Source of the DNA: an uncultured Eubacteriales bacterium
Lineage (GTDB): Bacteria; Bacillota; Clostridia; Oscillospirales; Acutalibacteraceae
Direction: 5' to 3'
Length of the DNA stretch: 24,758 nucleotides
Assembly: GCA_934486755.1 (NCBI GenBank)
Contig: CAKSQT010000020.1
Location: 1-24,758, forward strand
Positions 1 to 6,523 of this stretch are shown here, in pieces. Below the pieces are notes generated by a model. That model was not told the origin of the DNA, searched no databases, and saw only the letters and a list, made by a program, of their open reading frames with translations. The translations under genes and the position numbers were made by a program. Positions within the stretch are counted from its first letter, which is position 1, and every line of letters begins with the position of its first letter.

Positions 1-268
1 AGCGTGTATCCTCATTGGGAATTAATATGCAAATTGGGGTTCCTGTTGTTTTGCCGTTAAAAACGCCGCTTACTATTGAAAAATTATCCTTTTCCGAACG
101 GGGGGTAGATATTTTTCCGACAGGGCGCCTTAAACTCAACTGCTCCGAAATAAAATCAAAGTCAACAGCAATCCCTGGCGCCATTCCGTCTATTACCGCG
201 CCGATAGCCTCGCCGTGGCTTTCGCCAAAAACAGTAAATGCAACGCTGTTTCCAAAGGTATTTTTCAT
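1..268 (-). CDS. aroC: chorismate synthase, N-terminal part (cut by window edge)
   Basis: Chorismate synthase converts 5-enolpyruvylshikimate-3-phosphate to chorismate, using reduced FMN, in the last shared step of aromatic amino acid synthesis. Translating the minus strand from the ATG at 268 gives 89 residues that are still open at position 1. They begin MKNTFGNSVAFTVFGESHGE, carrying the FGESHG signature of the family at residues 14-19. An RRP...STPRSEKD segment and a SGVFNGKTTGTP segment follow, both matching the conserved N-terminal region that binds FMN and substrate. The start lies one base after the aroB stop codon (270-272), so the two genes are almost certainly co-transcribed and translationally coupled. 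The remaining roughly 270 residues lie outside the window. Identity is confident despite the truncation. Confidence 0.95.
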   Translation of the reverse strand, partial: MKNTFGNSVAFTVFGESHGEAIGAVIDGMAPGIAVDFDFISEQLSLRRPVGKISTPRSEKDNFSIVSGVFNGKTTGTPICILIPNEDTR

Positions 269-269
269 A

Positions 270-1277
270 TTATATCACCCCGCTCAACAATTTCTTAATT
301 TCTTCATAGTTTATTGTTTTCATTATATATTCGCCAACATTTGGAACATATATTATCGTTAGTCTATCGCCTGACATTTTTTTATCGTGCTTTATCGCCT
401 CAAAAATAACGTCCTTATCGGCATTGAACTCACACGGTAAATTAAGTGCTTTCAATACTTTTATAAGGCGGTTTCTTACTTCATCACTGCACATCGGTAA
501 CATTCCGAGCGCTACGCACTCGCCGTGATAAAGGTTATCCATTTTATTCTGACTTTCTATCGCGTGCGCCAATGTATGCCCGAAATTCAGGATTTTGCGC
601 AGACCGCCCTCTTTTTCATCGGCTTCCACAACCGCTTTTTTTATTTTTAACGAGCAAATTATTATTTCGTCAATATCGTCATAAGCGTTGACTTTTTCAA
701 AAAGCTCAAACAATTCCTTATCGGAAGTAAGCGCCATTTTTACCGATTCGGCAAGTCCGTTTGAAATTTGCCTTTTCGGAAGCGTAGAAAGCGTGTTTGA
801 GTCAATCAAAACACCCTTAGGCGGATAAAAAGCACCGACAATATTTTTGTAGCCTTCAAAATCTATTGCCACCTTGCCGCCTATCGAGGAATCAACCTGC
901 GAAAGAACGGTGGTAGGAATATTGTAGAAGTCAACACCGCGCATATAACTTGAAGCAACAAAGCCTGCAAGGTCGCCGACAACCCCTCCGCCGACCGCAA
1001 CAACACAGTCGCTTCGGGTAAATCCGTACTGTACCATTTTTGATAGCAGCATTTTGTAATTTTCAAAACATTTTGACGCTTCGCCCTGCCTTATAACAAC
1101 GGTATAAGGCTCTTTGCACTGTGATGCAACCGTTTCCGAATAGCATTGCGGAACTCCGCTGTCAGTAACGATCAGCACTTTTCGGCTGAGGTTAAAAATA
1201 TCCCCGACAGAATTAAGAATACCGCGCTTAATATTTATATTGTATTTCCCCGTTGATGTTGAAACAGAAATTATCAT
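270..1277 (-). CDS. aroB: 3-dehydroquinate synthase
   Basis: AroB cyclises DAHP to 3-dehydroquinate in the second step of the shikimate pathway. It is a cytosolic enzyme that needs NAD and a divalent metal. The protein shows the glycine-rich nucleotide-binding segment GGGVVGDLAGFVASSYMRG, then PTTVLSQVDSSIGGKVAID, and the metal-ligand regions NGLAESVK, NFGHTLAHAIE and YHGECVALGM. The length of 335 residues is close to the usual 340-360. I prefer the ATG at 1277 because MIISVSTSTGKYNI resembles the usual N-terminus and a GAGTGG sequence lies just upstream. A GTG at 1286 would add three residues. The pheA stop codon is at 1288-1290, so the genes are nearly contiguous. aroB sits between pheA and aroC in the operon governed by the Phe/Tyr leader upstream. 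Confidence 0.96.
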   Translation of the reverse strand: MIISVSTSTGKYNINIKRGILNSVGDIFNLSRKVLIVTDSGVPQCYSETVASQCKEPYTVVIRQGEASKCFENYKMLLSKMVQYGFTRSDCVVAVGGGVVGDLAGFVASSYMRGVDFYNIPTTVLSQVDSSIGGKVAIDFEGYKNIVGAFYPPKGVLIDSNTLSTLPKRQISNGLAESVKMALTSDKELFELFEKVNAYDDIDEIIICSLKIKKAVVEADEKEGGLRKILNFGHTLAHAIESQNKMDNLYHGECVALGMLPMCSDEVRNRLIKVLKALNLPCEFNADKDVIFEAIKHDKKMSGDRLTIIYVPNVGEYIMKTINYEEIKKLLSGVI

Positions 1278-1287
1278 AATAACCACT

Positions 1288-2376
1288 CTAAATAATTATT
1301 TCTTTATCGAAACTGCCGACAATTCTAAGATTGCTACAACAGCTTTCAAGTTCTTTTATCATTTTTTTGCCTGCATCGCTGTAAATATTGCCCTCGCCCT
1401 CTGCGTAGAAATAGTAGCTCCAAATAAGTTCCTTTGTAGGTCTGCTCTTTAAAGCACGGAGGTTATACCCGTTTTTACCGATTATTGATACCGCTTTTCC
1501 GAGCGAGCCTGCTTCGTTACTTACCGTAAACAGCATTATAAACTGATTGTCGCTTGGAGACGGCGTTTTCGGAGTGCGTGAAAAAACAGCAAAACGCGTT
1601 GTGTTGTTACTGCGTTCATTTATATGCGCTTCCAGCTTTTTAAGTCCGTATTTTTGCGCGGCTTCGTCACTTCCGATAGCGGCTATATCGTGTCTTCCCG
1701 ATTCCGCCACCGTTTTTGCGGCAACTGCGGTATTTACCGACTCGGTAGCTTTAAATCCGTGTTTTCTGATATATTCAGCACATTGACCGAGCGCTTGGGG
1801 ATGACTGATTACCTCTTTTACCTCGTCCATAGTCGTACCCTTGACCGCAAGCAGATTTTGCACTATTTCAATATCATAAACGCCGTTAATGTAAAGCGAG
1901 CCGAAAAACGTAAGGTCCATAACCTGACCGACATCGCCGTTGTAGCTGTTTTCGATGGGCAGTATAACGCAGTCGCACTCACCGCTCACAACGGATTTGT
2001 AAGCCGATTTAAAATCACCGTAGGAAATTGCGGAAGCGTCGGGAAAAATTCTGTTTGCCGCAATATTTGCGAACGCTCCCTCAACGCCGCTGTACGCCAC
2101 CCGCATACCTTCAAGCAAACGGTGCTGAAAATTCTTTGACAGCTCCATATTATAGCGCAAAAAATTTATGTAGTAAGAGCGAAGTTCATCACTCTCAATC
2201 AATGTTGAATTTTTCGCTATTACCGCTTCTTCGCGCGACGCGTCAAATACCTGCAAACCGTGTTCTTTTTTATAGGCGGCTACTTCCTTTACAGCATTCA
2301 TACGTTTGCAAAAAAGCTCTGCCATTTTCTTATCAACCTGATTAATTGTATTCCTTGCTTTTTCAAGTCCTGTCAT
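1288..2376 (-). CDS. pheA: bifunctional chorismate mutase / prephenate dehydratase (P-protein)
   Basis: The 362-residue protein has three parts. Residues 1-85 are an AroQ-type chorismate mutase, with the VDKKMAELFCKRM and AAYKKEHGLQVFDASREE helices that supply the Arg/Lys/Asp/Glu active-site residues. Residues 92-266 are a prephenate dehydratase, with VAYSGVEGAFA, VILPIENSYNGDV, ISHPQALGQC, VNTAVAAKTVAE and the NTTRFAVF motif containing the family's Thr-Arg-Phe. Residues 279-350 are an ACT domain, with AGSLGKAVS and a KSRP motif standing for the ESRP of Phe-binding ACT domains, so feedback inhibition by phenylalanine is expected. The enzyme makes phenylpyruvate from chorismate. Its ATG overlaps the aminotransferase stop by one base (TAATG), with GGAGAG upstream. 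The neighbouring aminotransferase could perform the final step to Phe. Confidence 0.96.
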   Translation of the reverse strand: MTGLEKARNTINQVDKKMAELFCKRMNAVKEVAAYKKEHGLQVFDASREEAVIAKNSTLIESDELRSYYINFLRYNMELSKNFQHRLLEGMRVAYSGVEGAFANIAANRIFPDASAISYGDFKSAYKSVVSGECDCVILPIENSYNGDVGQVMDLTFFGSLYINGVYDIEIVQNLLAVKGTTMDEVKEVISHPQALGQCAEYIRKHGFKATESVNTAVAAKTVAESGRHDIAAIGSDEAAQKYGLKKLEAHINERSNNTTRFAVFSRTPKTPSPSDNQFIMLFTVSNEAGSLGKAVSIIGKNGYNLRALKSRPTKELIWSYYFYAEGEGNIYSDAGKKMIKELESCCSNLRIVGSFDKEIII

Positions 2377-3557
2377 TAAATTCTCTCCTCAATTAGCTTT
2401 TTAAACGCGGGTAAAGACCTTTTTATCTGCTCCGCAGAAACGCAGTATGAAATTCTGACATACCCTTCCACTCCGAAATCATCACTTGGAACAAGCAGTA
2501 ATTCATATTTTTTAGCCCTCTCGCAAAACGCCACCGCATTCGGTTCGGGTGATTTTACAAACAAGTAAAATGCTCCGTCGGGTCGGATTGCCGAATAACC
2601 GTAATCTTTAAGCGCCGTATAAAGCAGGTCTCTGTTGGCTTTATAAGCCGAAATATCCGACGTTATATCAACGCATTCTTTTATAGTATATTGCATAAGG
2701 CTCGGCGCACATACAAATCCCAACGATCTGCCTGCCCCCGCAACCGCCGCGGATATATCGGAAGAAGCGTCGGCGTTCGGCGAAACGAATATATAACCTA
2801 TTCGTTCACCCGGAAGTGACAGCGACTTGCTGTAAGAATAACAAACGATCGTATTGTGATAGAATTTAGGAATATACGGCACATCTAAACCGTAAGAAAG
2901 TTCGCGGTAAGGCTCGTCGGCAATAATAAATATTTCGGTGCCGTATTCTTTTTCCTTTTCCGATAGTATTTTGGAAAGTTTTTTAATATCGTCCTCGGGA
3001 AATACCGCACCGCTCGGATTATTCGGCGAATTGATAATTATTGCTTTTGTTTTATTGTTGATTGCGGCATTTAAGGCTTCAAAATCAATTTGGAAATCGC
3101 TCTGCCTGCACTTTACGACAACGGGAATTGCACCGCAATTTTCCGTAAACACTTTGTATTCGGGGAAAAACGGAGCTAAAATTATTACCTCGTCTTCGGG
3201 ATTAGCAACAGCTTTAAGCGTAATTGTCAGCGAAGCGGCGGCGCCGCAGGTAATGTAGATATTCTCAGGCTTTGCCGCAACCGAAAACCTGCGGTTGATA
3301 CTTTCGGCAATTTTTGATTTAACGGAATAGTCTCCCGAAGCCGAAGTATACCCGTGTATTGATACCGCGTCATTATTCTTCAAAAACGATATAATAGTTT
3401 CGTTCACCTTATCAGGACACGGGATACTCGGATTGCCGAGACTGAAATCGAAAACGTTCTCTTCACCTATTTCGGCTTTACGTTTTTTGCCGTATTCAAA
3501 TATTTCACGTATAATTGAGCTTTTTTTGCCTAACCTTTCCATATTTGCGTTTATCAA
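2376..3557 (-). CDS. PLP-dependent class I/II aminotransferase, probably aromatic or aspartate type
   Basis: This is a fold-type I aminotransferase. Counted from the TTG at 3557 it has 393 residues, with FDFSLGNPS near the N-terminus, NNPSG at about 179-183, ADEPY with the PLP-ring aspartate at about 214 and the tyrosine at 217, SYSKSLSLPGERIGY with the Schiff-base lysine at about 244, and a C-terminal YVRISYC carrying the carboxylate-binding arginine. The open frame continues upstream to 3686, but that stretch is the attenuator, so it is not coding. The TTG at 3557 is favoured because GGGGTG lies about 6-8 bases before it and the following INANMERLGKKSSIIREIFEYG fits the family's N-terminus. 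The ATG at 3542 is the alternative. As the first gene of the pheA-aroB-aroC operon it probably transaminates phenylpyruvate and/or hydroxyphenylpyruvate. Substrate specificity cannot be read from sequence alone. Confidence 0.9.
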   Translation of the reverse strand: MINANMERLGKKSSIIREIFEYGKKRKAEIGEENVFDFSLGNPSIPCPDKVNETIISFLKNNDAVSIHGYTSASGDYSVKSKIAESINRRFSVAAKPENIYITCGAAASLTITLKAVANPEDEVIILAPFFPEYKVFTENCGAIPVVVKCRQSDFQIDFEALNAAINNKTKAIIINSPNNPSGAVFPEDDIKKLSKILSEKEKEYGTEIFIIADEPYRELSYGLDVPYIPKFYHNTIVCYSYSKSLSLPGERIGYIFVSPNADASSDISAAVAGAGRSLGFVCAPSLMQYTIKECVDITSDISAYKANRDLLYTALKDYGYSAIRPDGAFYLFVKSPEPNAVAFCERAKKYELLLVPSDDFGVEGYVRISYCVSAEQIKRSLPAFKKLIEERI

Positions 3558-3587
3558 AGTAACACCCCGTTTAAAAGACAGATACAC

Positions 3588-3640
3588 AAAATAAAAGCCC
3601 GCAATCCGTACACCACAAAAGAGCATAACGACTGCGGGCT
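3588..3640 (-). terminator. intrinsic terminator acting as attenuator of the aromatic operon
   Basis: Read on the minus strand, AGCCCGCAGTC (3640-3630) pairs with GATTGCGGGCT (3606-3596) in an 11-bp stem with one G-U pair and a 23-base loop. TTTATTTT (3595-3588) follows at once. This is a strong intrinsic terminator. It lies after the leader peptide stop codon and 30 bases before the aminotransferase start, so termination here would shut off aminotransferase, pheA, aroB and aroC together. I found only a weak competing pairing: leader bases 3708-3701 (ACGGACTG) with CAGTCGT inside the 5' arm, seven pairs with one bulge. The antiterminator is therefore not settled. Confidence 0.85.
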
Positions 3641-3669
3641 GACCATACGTATTAAAATTCTCGGAACGA

Positions 3670-3747
3670 TTAAATAACCGAATCATTTAAGGCGCACAGA
3701 CAGTCCGTATTAAAATAATAAAATCGAAAATATGAATATCCGAACAT
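3670..3747 (-). CDS. Phe/Tyr-rich leader peptide of the aromatic amino acid operon
   Basis: This short gene is missed by ordinary length cut-offs. An ATG at 3747 follows AAAGGAGGG (3763-3755) with an ideal 8-base gap, and the frame runs 25 codons to TAA at 3672-3670. The peptide begins MFGYSYFRFYYF: four Phe and four Tyr among the first twelve residues, with no Trp, followed by an ordinary tail (NTDCLCALNDSVI). It lies between a consensus promoter and an intrinsic terminator, directly upstream of an aminotransferase-pheA-aroB-aroC operon. This matches the leader peptides of amino-acid biosynthetic attenuators, such as pheL of enteric bacteria, where ribosome stalling at codons for the scarce amino acid decides between terminator and antiterminator. 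The inference is that charged tRNA-Phe and tRNA-Tyr levels are sensed. The antiterminator is not clearly resolved. Confidence 0.88.
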   Translation of the reverse strand: MFGYSYFRFYYFNTDCLCALNDSVI

Positions 3748-3779
3748 AAATGCGCCCTCCTTTGTGAATTAACAGTATG

Positions 3780-3808
3780 ATTTTACAACGTTTTTCACGG
3801 TTTGTCAA
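3780..3808 (-). promoter_or_regulatory. sigma-A type promoter of the aromatic operon
   Basis: On the minus strand, TTGACA (3808-3803, a perfect -35) is separated by 17 bases from TAAAAT (3785-3780, five of six matches to the -10). Transcription should begin near 3773, about 10 bases before the leader ribosome binding site. The -35 lies inside a 6-bp inverted repeat and overlaps the stop codon of the upstream peptidase-like gene. Confidence 0.88.
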
Positions 3809-3812
3809 CCGT
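3797..3812. repeat. inverted repeat over the -35 of the aromatic operon promoter
   Basis: ACGGTT-GACA-AACCGT on the minus strand is a perfect 6-bp inverted repeat with a 4-base spacer, and it encloses the whole -35 element. It could be an operator for a dimeric repressor. It could also be a weak hairpin at the end of the upstream gene, whose TGA stop lies inside it. It has no T-run, so it is unlikely to be a terminator. Confidence 0.5.
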
Positions 3813-4293
3813 TTTTAACAAGAGATTTCAGTTTTCTTAACACTCTACCTGAAAAGTTGCGGGTTTTAAAATATAAACGTCTGACGGGAAGCATATTATT
3901 CCAAAAAGCAACGTACCTTTTATACTTGGCAGAGTCACATTCAACTCTGACATTTTTTCTTATAAACGCTTTCGCAACCGCAACTATTTGGTCAGACTCT
4001 ATTCCGGGCTCGGTCACGACCTGAGCGTCACCAAGCATAGTATAAACGCCGTCGTTCACAGCTACAATTCTGTGAAGAACGTATTTACCGTTCCTGCGCA
4101 CATATAACGGAACATCATTAACTTTCAGAGCATTAACATCAGCCTTTACAAGCACCACCTGATCGCGGCGATCCTTTAAAAACGGCGACATACTGTTTCC
4201 CGTAACGGTTAAAATAACCTCGCTGCCGTTTTCAATGCATTGTGTTATAACAGGCGAAAGCTCTTTCATTGAAAGGCTTACGGACTTTACCAT
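3805..4293 (-). CDS. S24/S26-family signal-peptidase-like protein (Ser/His type, soluble)
   Basis: This 162-residue protein carries the signal peptidase core. TGNSMSPFL holds the nucleophile-type serine at residue 34, in the S-x-M-x-P box. KYVLHRIV places histidine 74 where the SipW/eukaryotic-type peptidases have His and bacterial LepB has Lys. MLGDAQ is a later conserved GD segment. Classical signal peptidases have an N-terminal membrane anchor, and none is visible here; the C-terminus is strongly basic (KTRNFSGRVLRKLKSLVKNG). The ATG overlaps the pqqD-like stop by one base. Within this cassette a role in trimming or processing a peptide is a reasonable inference, but the substrate is unknown and a non-proteolytic role is possible. 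The TGA stop overlaps the -35 of the aromatic operon, with no terminator between, so read-through is possible. Confidence 0.8.
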   Translation of the reverse strand: MVKSVSLSMKELSPVITQCIENGSEVILTVTGNSMSPFLKDRRDQVVLVKADVNALKVNDVPLYVRRNGKYVLHRIVAVNDGVYTMLGDAQVVTEPGIESDQIVAVAKAFIRKNVRVECDSAKYKRYVAFWNNMLPVRRLYFKTRNFSGRVLRKLKSLVKNG

Positions 4294-4556
4294 TATGCAA
4301 GTAGATCCTTTTCTTTTAAAGTATCAACAAAAGCCTTGACATCCTTTTCGGCAGTTTGCCTGTCAACCTCGTACTCTGCAAGAATAGCATCAACCAATTC
4401 TTCTTCACTCTTGTTCTCCGACAGCTTATCCCAAATAAACTCTCCTGTTTCATTAAGAGTAATTAGTCCCCTGAAATCAATCGTCTGAGCGCCGACGGGT
4501 ACGACAACGCACTCATTGCCGAGCTTGCTTTTAATAAATCCTTCTTTAATTTTCAC
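4293..4556 (-). CDS. PqqD-family peptide chaperone (RiPP recognition element-like)
   Basis: This small protein of 87 residues has the PqqD-like winged-helix pattern: a beta-rich N-terminal half with GLITLNETGEFIWDKL (the LN-x-TG-x-x-IW signature), then an acidic helical half (SEEELVDAILAEYEVDRQTAEKDVKAFVDTL) ending KDLLA. PqqD-type proteins bind the leader of a precursor peptide and present it to modifying enzymes in PQQ, lasso peptide and other RiPP systems. The start is a GTG at 4556, preceded by AAGGTGG nine bases upstream. It lies 23 bases after the HPr-kinase-like gene and overlaps the peptidase-like gene by one base, so the three form a unit. No precursor or radical SAM enzyme is adjacent, and its partner is unknown. 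Confidence 0.85.
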   Translation of the reverse strand: MKIKEGFIKSKLGNECVVVPVGAQTIDFRGLITLNETGEFIWDKLSENKSEEELVDAILAEYEVDRQTAEKDVKAFVDTLKEKDLLA

Positions 4557-4579
4557 TTTTTATGACCACCTTTTAGTTT

Positions 4580-5452
4580 TTATTCTCTGATAATTTTATT
4601 ATATACGGTTTCAACCGCTTCATCACTTATGTTGCACTTTAATCGGTAAACAGGAATTTTATTATCGTATATTCTATTAATAAACTCAACTGTTTTAATT
4701 CCTATATCGCCGTCATAAAACGGGTTCGGCAACTGCCTTGACAGATTAAGCACACTGTCGGAAACAGACATTTCCTCAATTTCATTGACTTCGCCGCGCT
4801 CCACAAAAACTATTGCTTTTAACGGCTCGCGGGTGTTGATGTTAAGATCGGTCTTGCCGCTCCAAGGCGTACCGTAGATATAAGCACCGTTTTCAGTAAA
4901 ACGAACAGCGGGTTTATCATCGTTGACTATAACCACGTCGTCGCCGAATTTCTTTTTCCAAAGCGAAACGTGCGTTGATTTACCCGTTCCTGGGTCGGCG
5001 GAAAAAACAATTCCCTGATGCTTATAAGCCATTGCAGAGCTATGCAAAACAGTTCCGCCGAGATATGTAAGACGGTTTGCAAACATAAAACCCGTAAAAA
5101 GATATTCAAGGTCAGTTATCGAGAGTCCCCTATACGTAGCTCCTTTTTTAAACACAACGGTAACGTCTGAGTAATCGTCATTATAATAAAAAGCGTAAGG
5201 TATATTCCCCGTAGCGGAAGATTTTATATATCTGCAAAGCCTGCCGTCATCAAGGCGCAAAACAGACGAGCTTTTTATTTTTTGAACGACTTCTCCCTTC
5301 GGTTCGGCAATTGCTTCGCAAATCACGGTTTTCAGCACCATATCAGGTTTGTCCGTAGATTCGTAAACATATTCTGAATATCTGCGGTCAAAAAAATCCT
5401 TATCGCCGCTTTCAACGTTTATCAAAATATCTGCTACACGAATTGTTTTCAT
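4580..5452 (-). CDS. HPr kinase/PEPCK-like P-loop protein
   Basis: The protein has 290 residues. Its C-terminal half has the nucleotide-binding features of the HPr kinase/phosphoenolpyruvate carboxykinase fold: HSSA at 137-140, a P-loop ADPGTGKST at 152-160, NDDKP at 177-181 and GTPWSGK at 194-200. The N-terminal ~130 residues are unlike the regulatory domain of true HPr kinase, and no HPr or PTS gene is nearby. Similar HprK-like proteins occur beside PqqD-like proteins in RiPP clusters, for example in the SynChlorMet-type cassette of cyanobacteria and chloroflexi, where their role is unclear. It is the first gene of the three-gene cassette, behind a promoter at 5501-5529. The ATG at 5452 has a modest GGTG site five bases upstream. 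It probably uses ATP to act on a peptide or partner protein; this is inference only. Confidence 0.82.
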   Translation of the reverse strand: MKTIRVADILINVESGDKDFFDRRYSEYVYESTDKPDMVLKTVICEAIAEPKGEVVQKIKSSSVLRLDDGRLCRYIKSSATGNIPYAFYYNDDYSDVTVVFKKGATYRGLSITDLEYLFTGFMFANRLTYLGGTVLHSSAMAYKHQGIVFSADPGTGKSTHVSLWKKKFGDDVVIVNDDKPAVRFTENGAYIYGTPWSGKTDLNINTREPLKAIVFVERGEVNEIEEMSVSDSVLNLSRQLPNPFYDGDIGIKTVEFINRIYDNKIPVYRLKCNISDEAVETVYNKIIRE

Positions 5453-5500
5453 AATTCACCGACTTTACTTTGAAATTCTTGCATTTAAACATTTATCCTC

Positions 5501-5529
5501 ATTATATCAAATATTGATTAATAAGTCTA
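5501..5529 (-). promoter_or_regulatory. promoter of the HPrK-like/PqqD/S26-like cassette
   Basis: On the minus strand, TAGACT (5529-5524, four of six matches to the -35) is followed by a 17-base spacer and a perfect TATAAT (5506-5501). The predicted start of transcription is near 5494, leaving a leader of about 40 bases before the ATG at 5452. The surrounding 110-base gap is very AT-rich. Confidence 0.75.
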
Positions 5530-5563
5530 TAAATATTGATAATTTTTTTGATGTATGTTAAAA

Positions 5564-6475
5564 TTACATCATTGCGGCGAGCATTAATGTTTCTTCAATC
5601 TGTTCATAAATCTTCGGTGCATCCGAAATTGGGAGCGGGTTGGTTCCTCTGCCTAATTCAAAGGTAAACCCTGGGCGGTCGAATTCGCTTATAAACCAAT
5701 CTTTAAATCCTCCGCCTACCGCGGTCCCCGTCGGCACATCTAGCGCATATCCCGAGGTTGTTGCAAAAATTTCCGCCATACGCTTGCTTCGCGGGGGTAT
5801 TTTATCGCCGTAATTCCAATAGATTACCTCACCCTGCGTATGCAATGCTACGACGTGCCGTATTTTTACTGTTCGGCACAGCTCGGTGAGCGCCAATGTT
5901 TCAGGTTCGCTTTCGGGTTTATAACCGCCGAATTTTGTCGGTCCCGGACCGTATATACCGTTGTTGCGTTCAATTTCACGCAAATCTTGCCAGCCTGCCG
6001 AAAAATTGTGGTTGATGTCAACCCCGCGCAAATTGGCATTCCAGTGTGTAAAGTCGTTTTTGCACAGCTTGGCTACCGAATTGCCGAGCGCGCCGCAGCC
6101 GTATACCCCCTCTTTTGCAATATCACAGCCGTCGGGATTGACGCAGGGTACAAATATAACTCCTCTGCCGTACATTGCGCGTATCGCGTTTAATCCTGCC
6201 ACTGACGTATCGTTTGACATAGCGGAACATAATTTTTCAATAAAGTACAGCAAGATGACCGAAGTAATGCGCTCGCTGCCGTGAAACGCCGCCGTAATAA
6301 GCGAAAACTCACTTGCTTGACCGAGTTTTATTGCGGTGATTTCCCTGCCTGCACAGCTTGTTCCAATTGATTTTACATTAAGTATCGGATAGGCCTCGCG
6401 AAGCCGCGATATAATTTTTTTCCTTTCCAAATAATTATAATCCTCAAATCTTACAATGTTTTCCAATACTTTCAC
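5564..6475 (-). CDS. M14-family zinc carboxypeptidase, gamma-D-glutamyl-diamino acid peptidase-like
   Basis: This is a metallopeptidase of the carboxypeptidase A fold, 303 residues. The zinc ligands are visible as the H-x-x-E pair (AAFHGSE, His65 and Glu68) and His212 in VALHTQGEV. The catalytic glutamate is Glu273 in FTFELGRGTNP. ANLRGVDINHNF (146-158) matches the substrate-binding Asn/Arg region, and YGPGPTKFGGYKPESEPE is typical of bacterial M14 enzymes resembling endopeptidase I, which cleaves gamma-D-Glu-diaminopimelate bonds in peptidoglycan fragments. There is no signal peptide, so the likely site is the cytoplasm, for example in muropeptide recycling. The start is uncertain: the GTG at 6475 has GGA directly against it, which is too close, whereas TTG at 6466 sits 8 bases behind GGAG. 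The gene is divergent from the NUDIX gene. Confidence 0.87.
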   Translation of the reverse strand: MKVLENIVRFEDYNYLERKKIISRLREAYPILNVKSIGTSCAGREITAIKLGQASEFSLITAAFHGSERITSVILLYFIEKLCSAMSNDTSVAGLNAIRAMYGRGVIFVPCVNPDGCDIAKEGVYGCGALGNSVAKLCKNDFTHWNANLRGVDINHNFSAGWQDLREIERNNGIYGPGPTKFGGYKPESEPETLALTELCRTVKIRHVVALHTQGEVIYWNYGDKIPPRSKRMAEIFATTSGYALDVPTGTAVGGGFKDWFISEFDRPGFTFELGRGTNPLPISDAPKIYEQIEETLMLAAMM

Positions 6476-6523
6476 TCCGTTTTTTCTATACTATTAAAAA
6501 TATATTTACAGAAGGTGCCAAAA

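Noticed and set aside
3558..3686. 43-codon N-terminal extension of the aminotransferase frame
   Set aside because: It runs through the terminator hairpin and the end of the leader peptide gene, has no ribosome site at its ATG and no resemblance to aminotransferase N-termini.
3557..3773. T-box or other riboswitch for the aromatic operon
   Set aside because: I looked for the conserved T-box antiterminator sequence and specifier-type arrangement and did not find them. The translated Phe/Tyr-rich frame explains the leader better.
5543..5566. GATGTA/TACATC hairpin just after the M14 peptidase gene as a terminator
   Set aside because: On the sense strand the short stem is followed by A-rich, not T-rich, sequence, so it lacks the intrinsic terminator pattern.
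6487..6492. TATACT as the -10 of the NUDIX gene
   Set aside because: No acceptable -35 lies 15-19 bases upstream, so it is mentioned but not annotated as a promoter.
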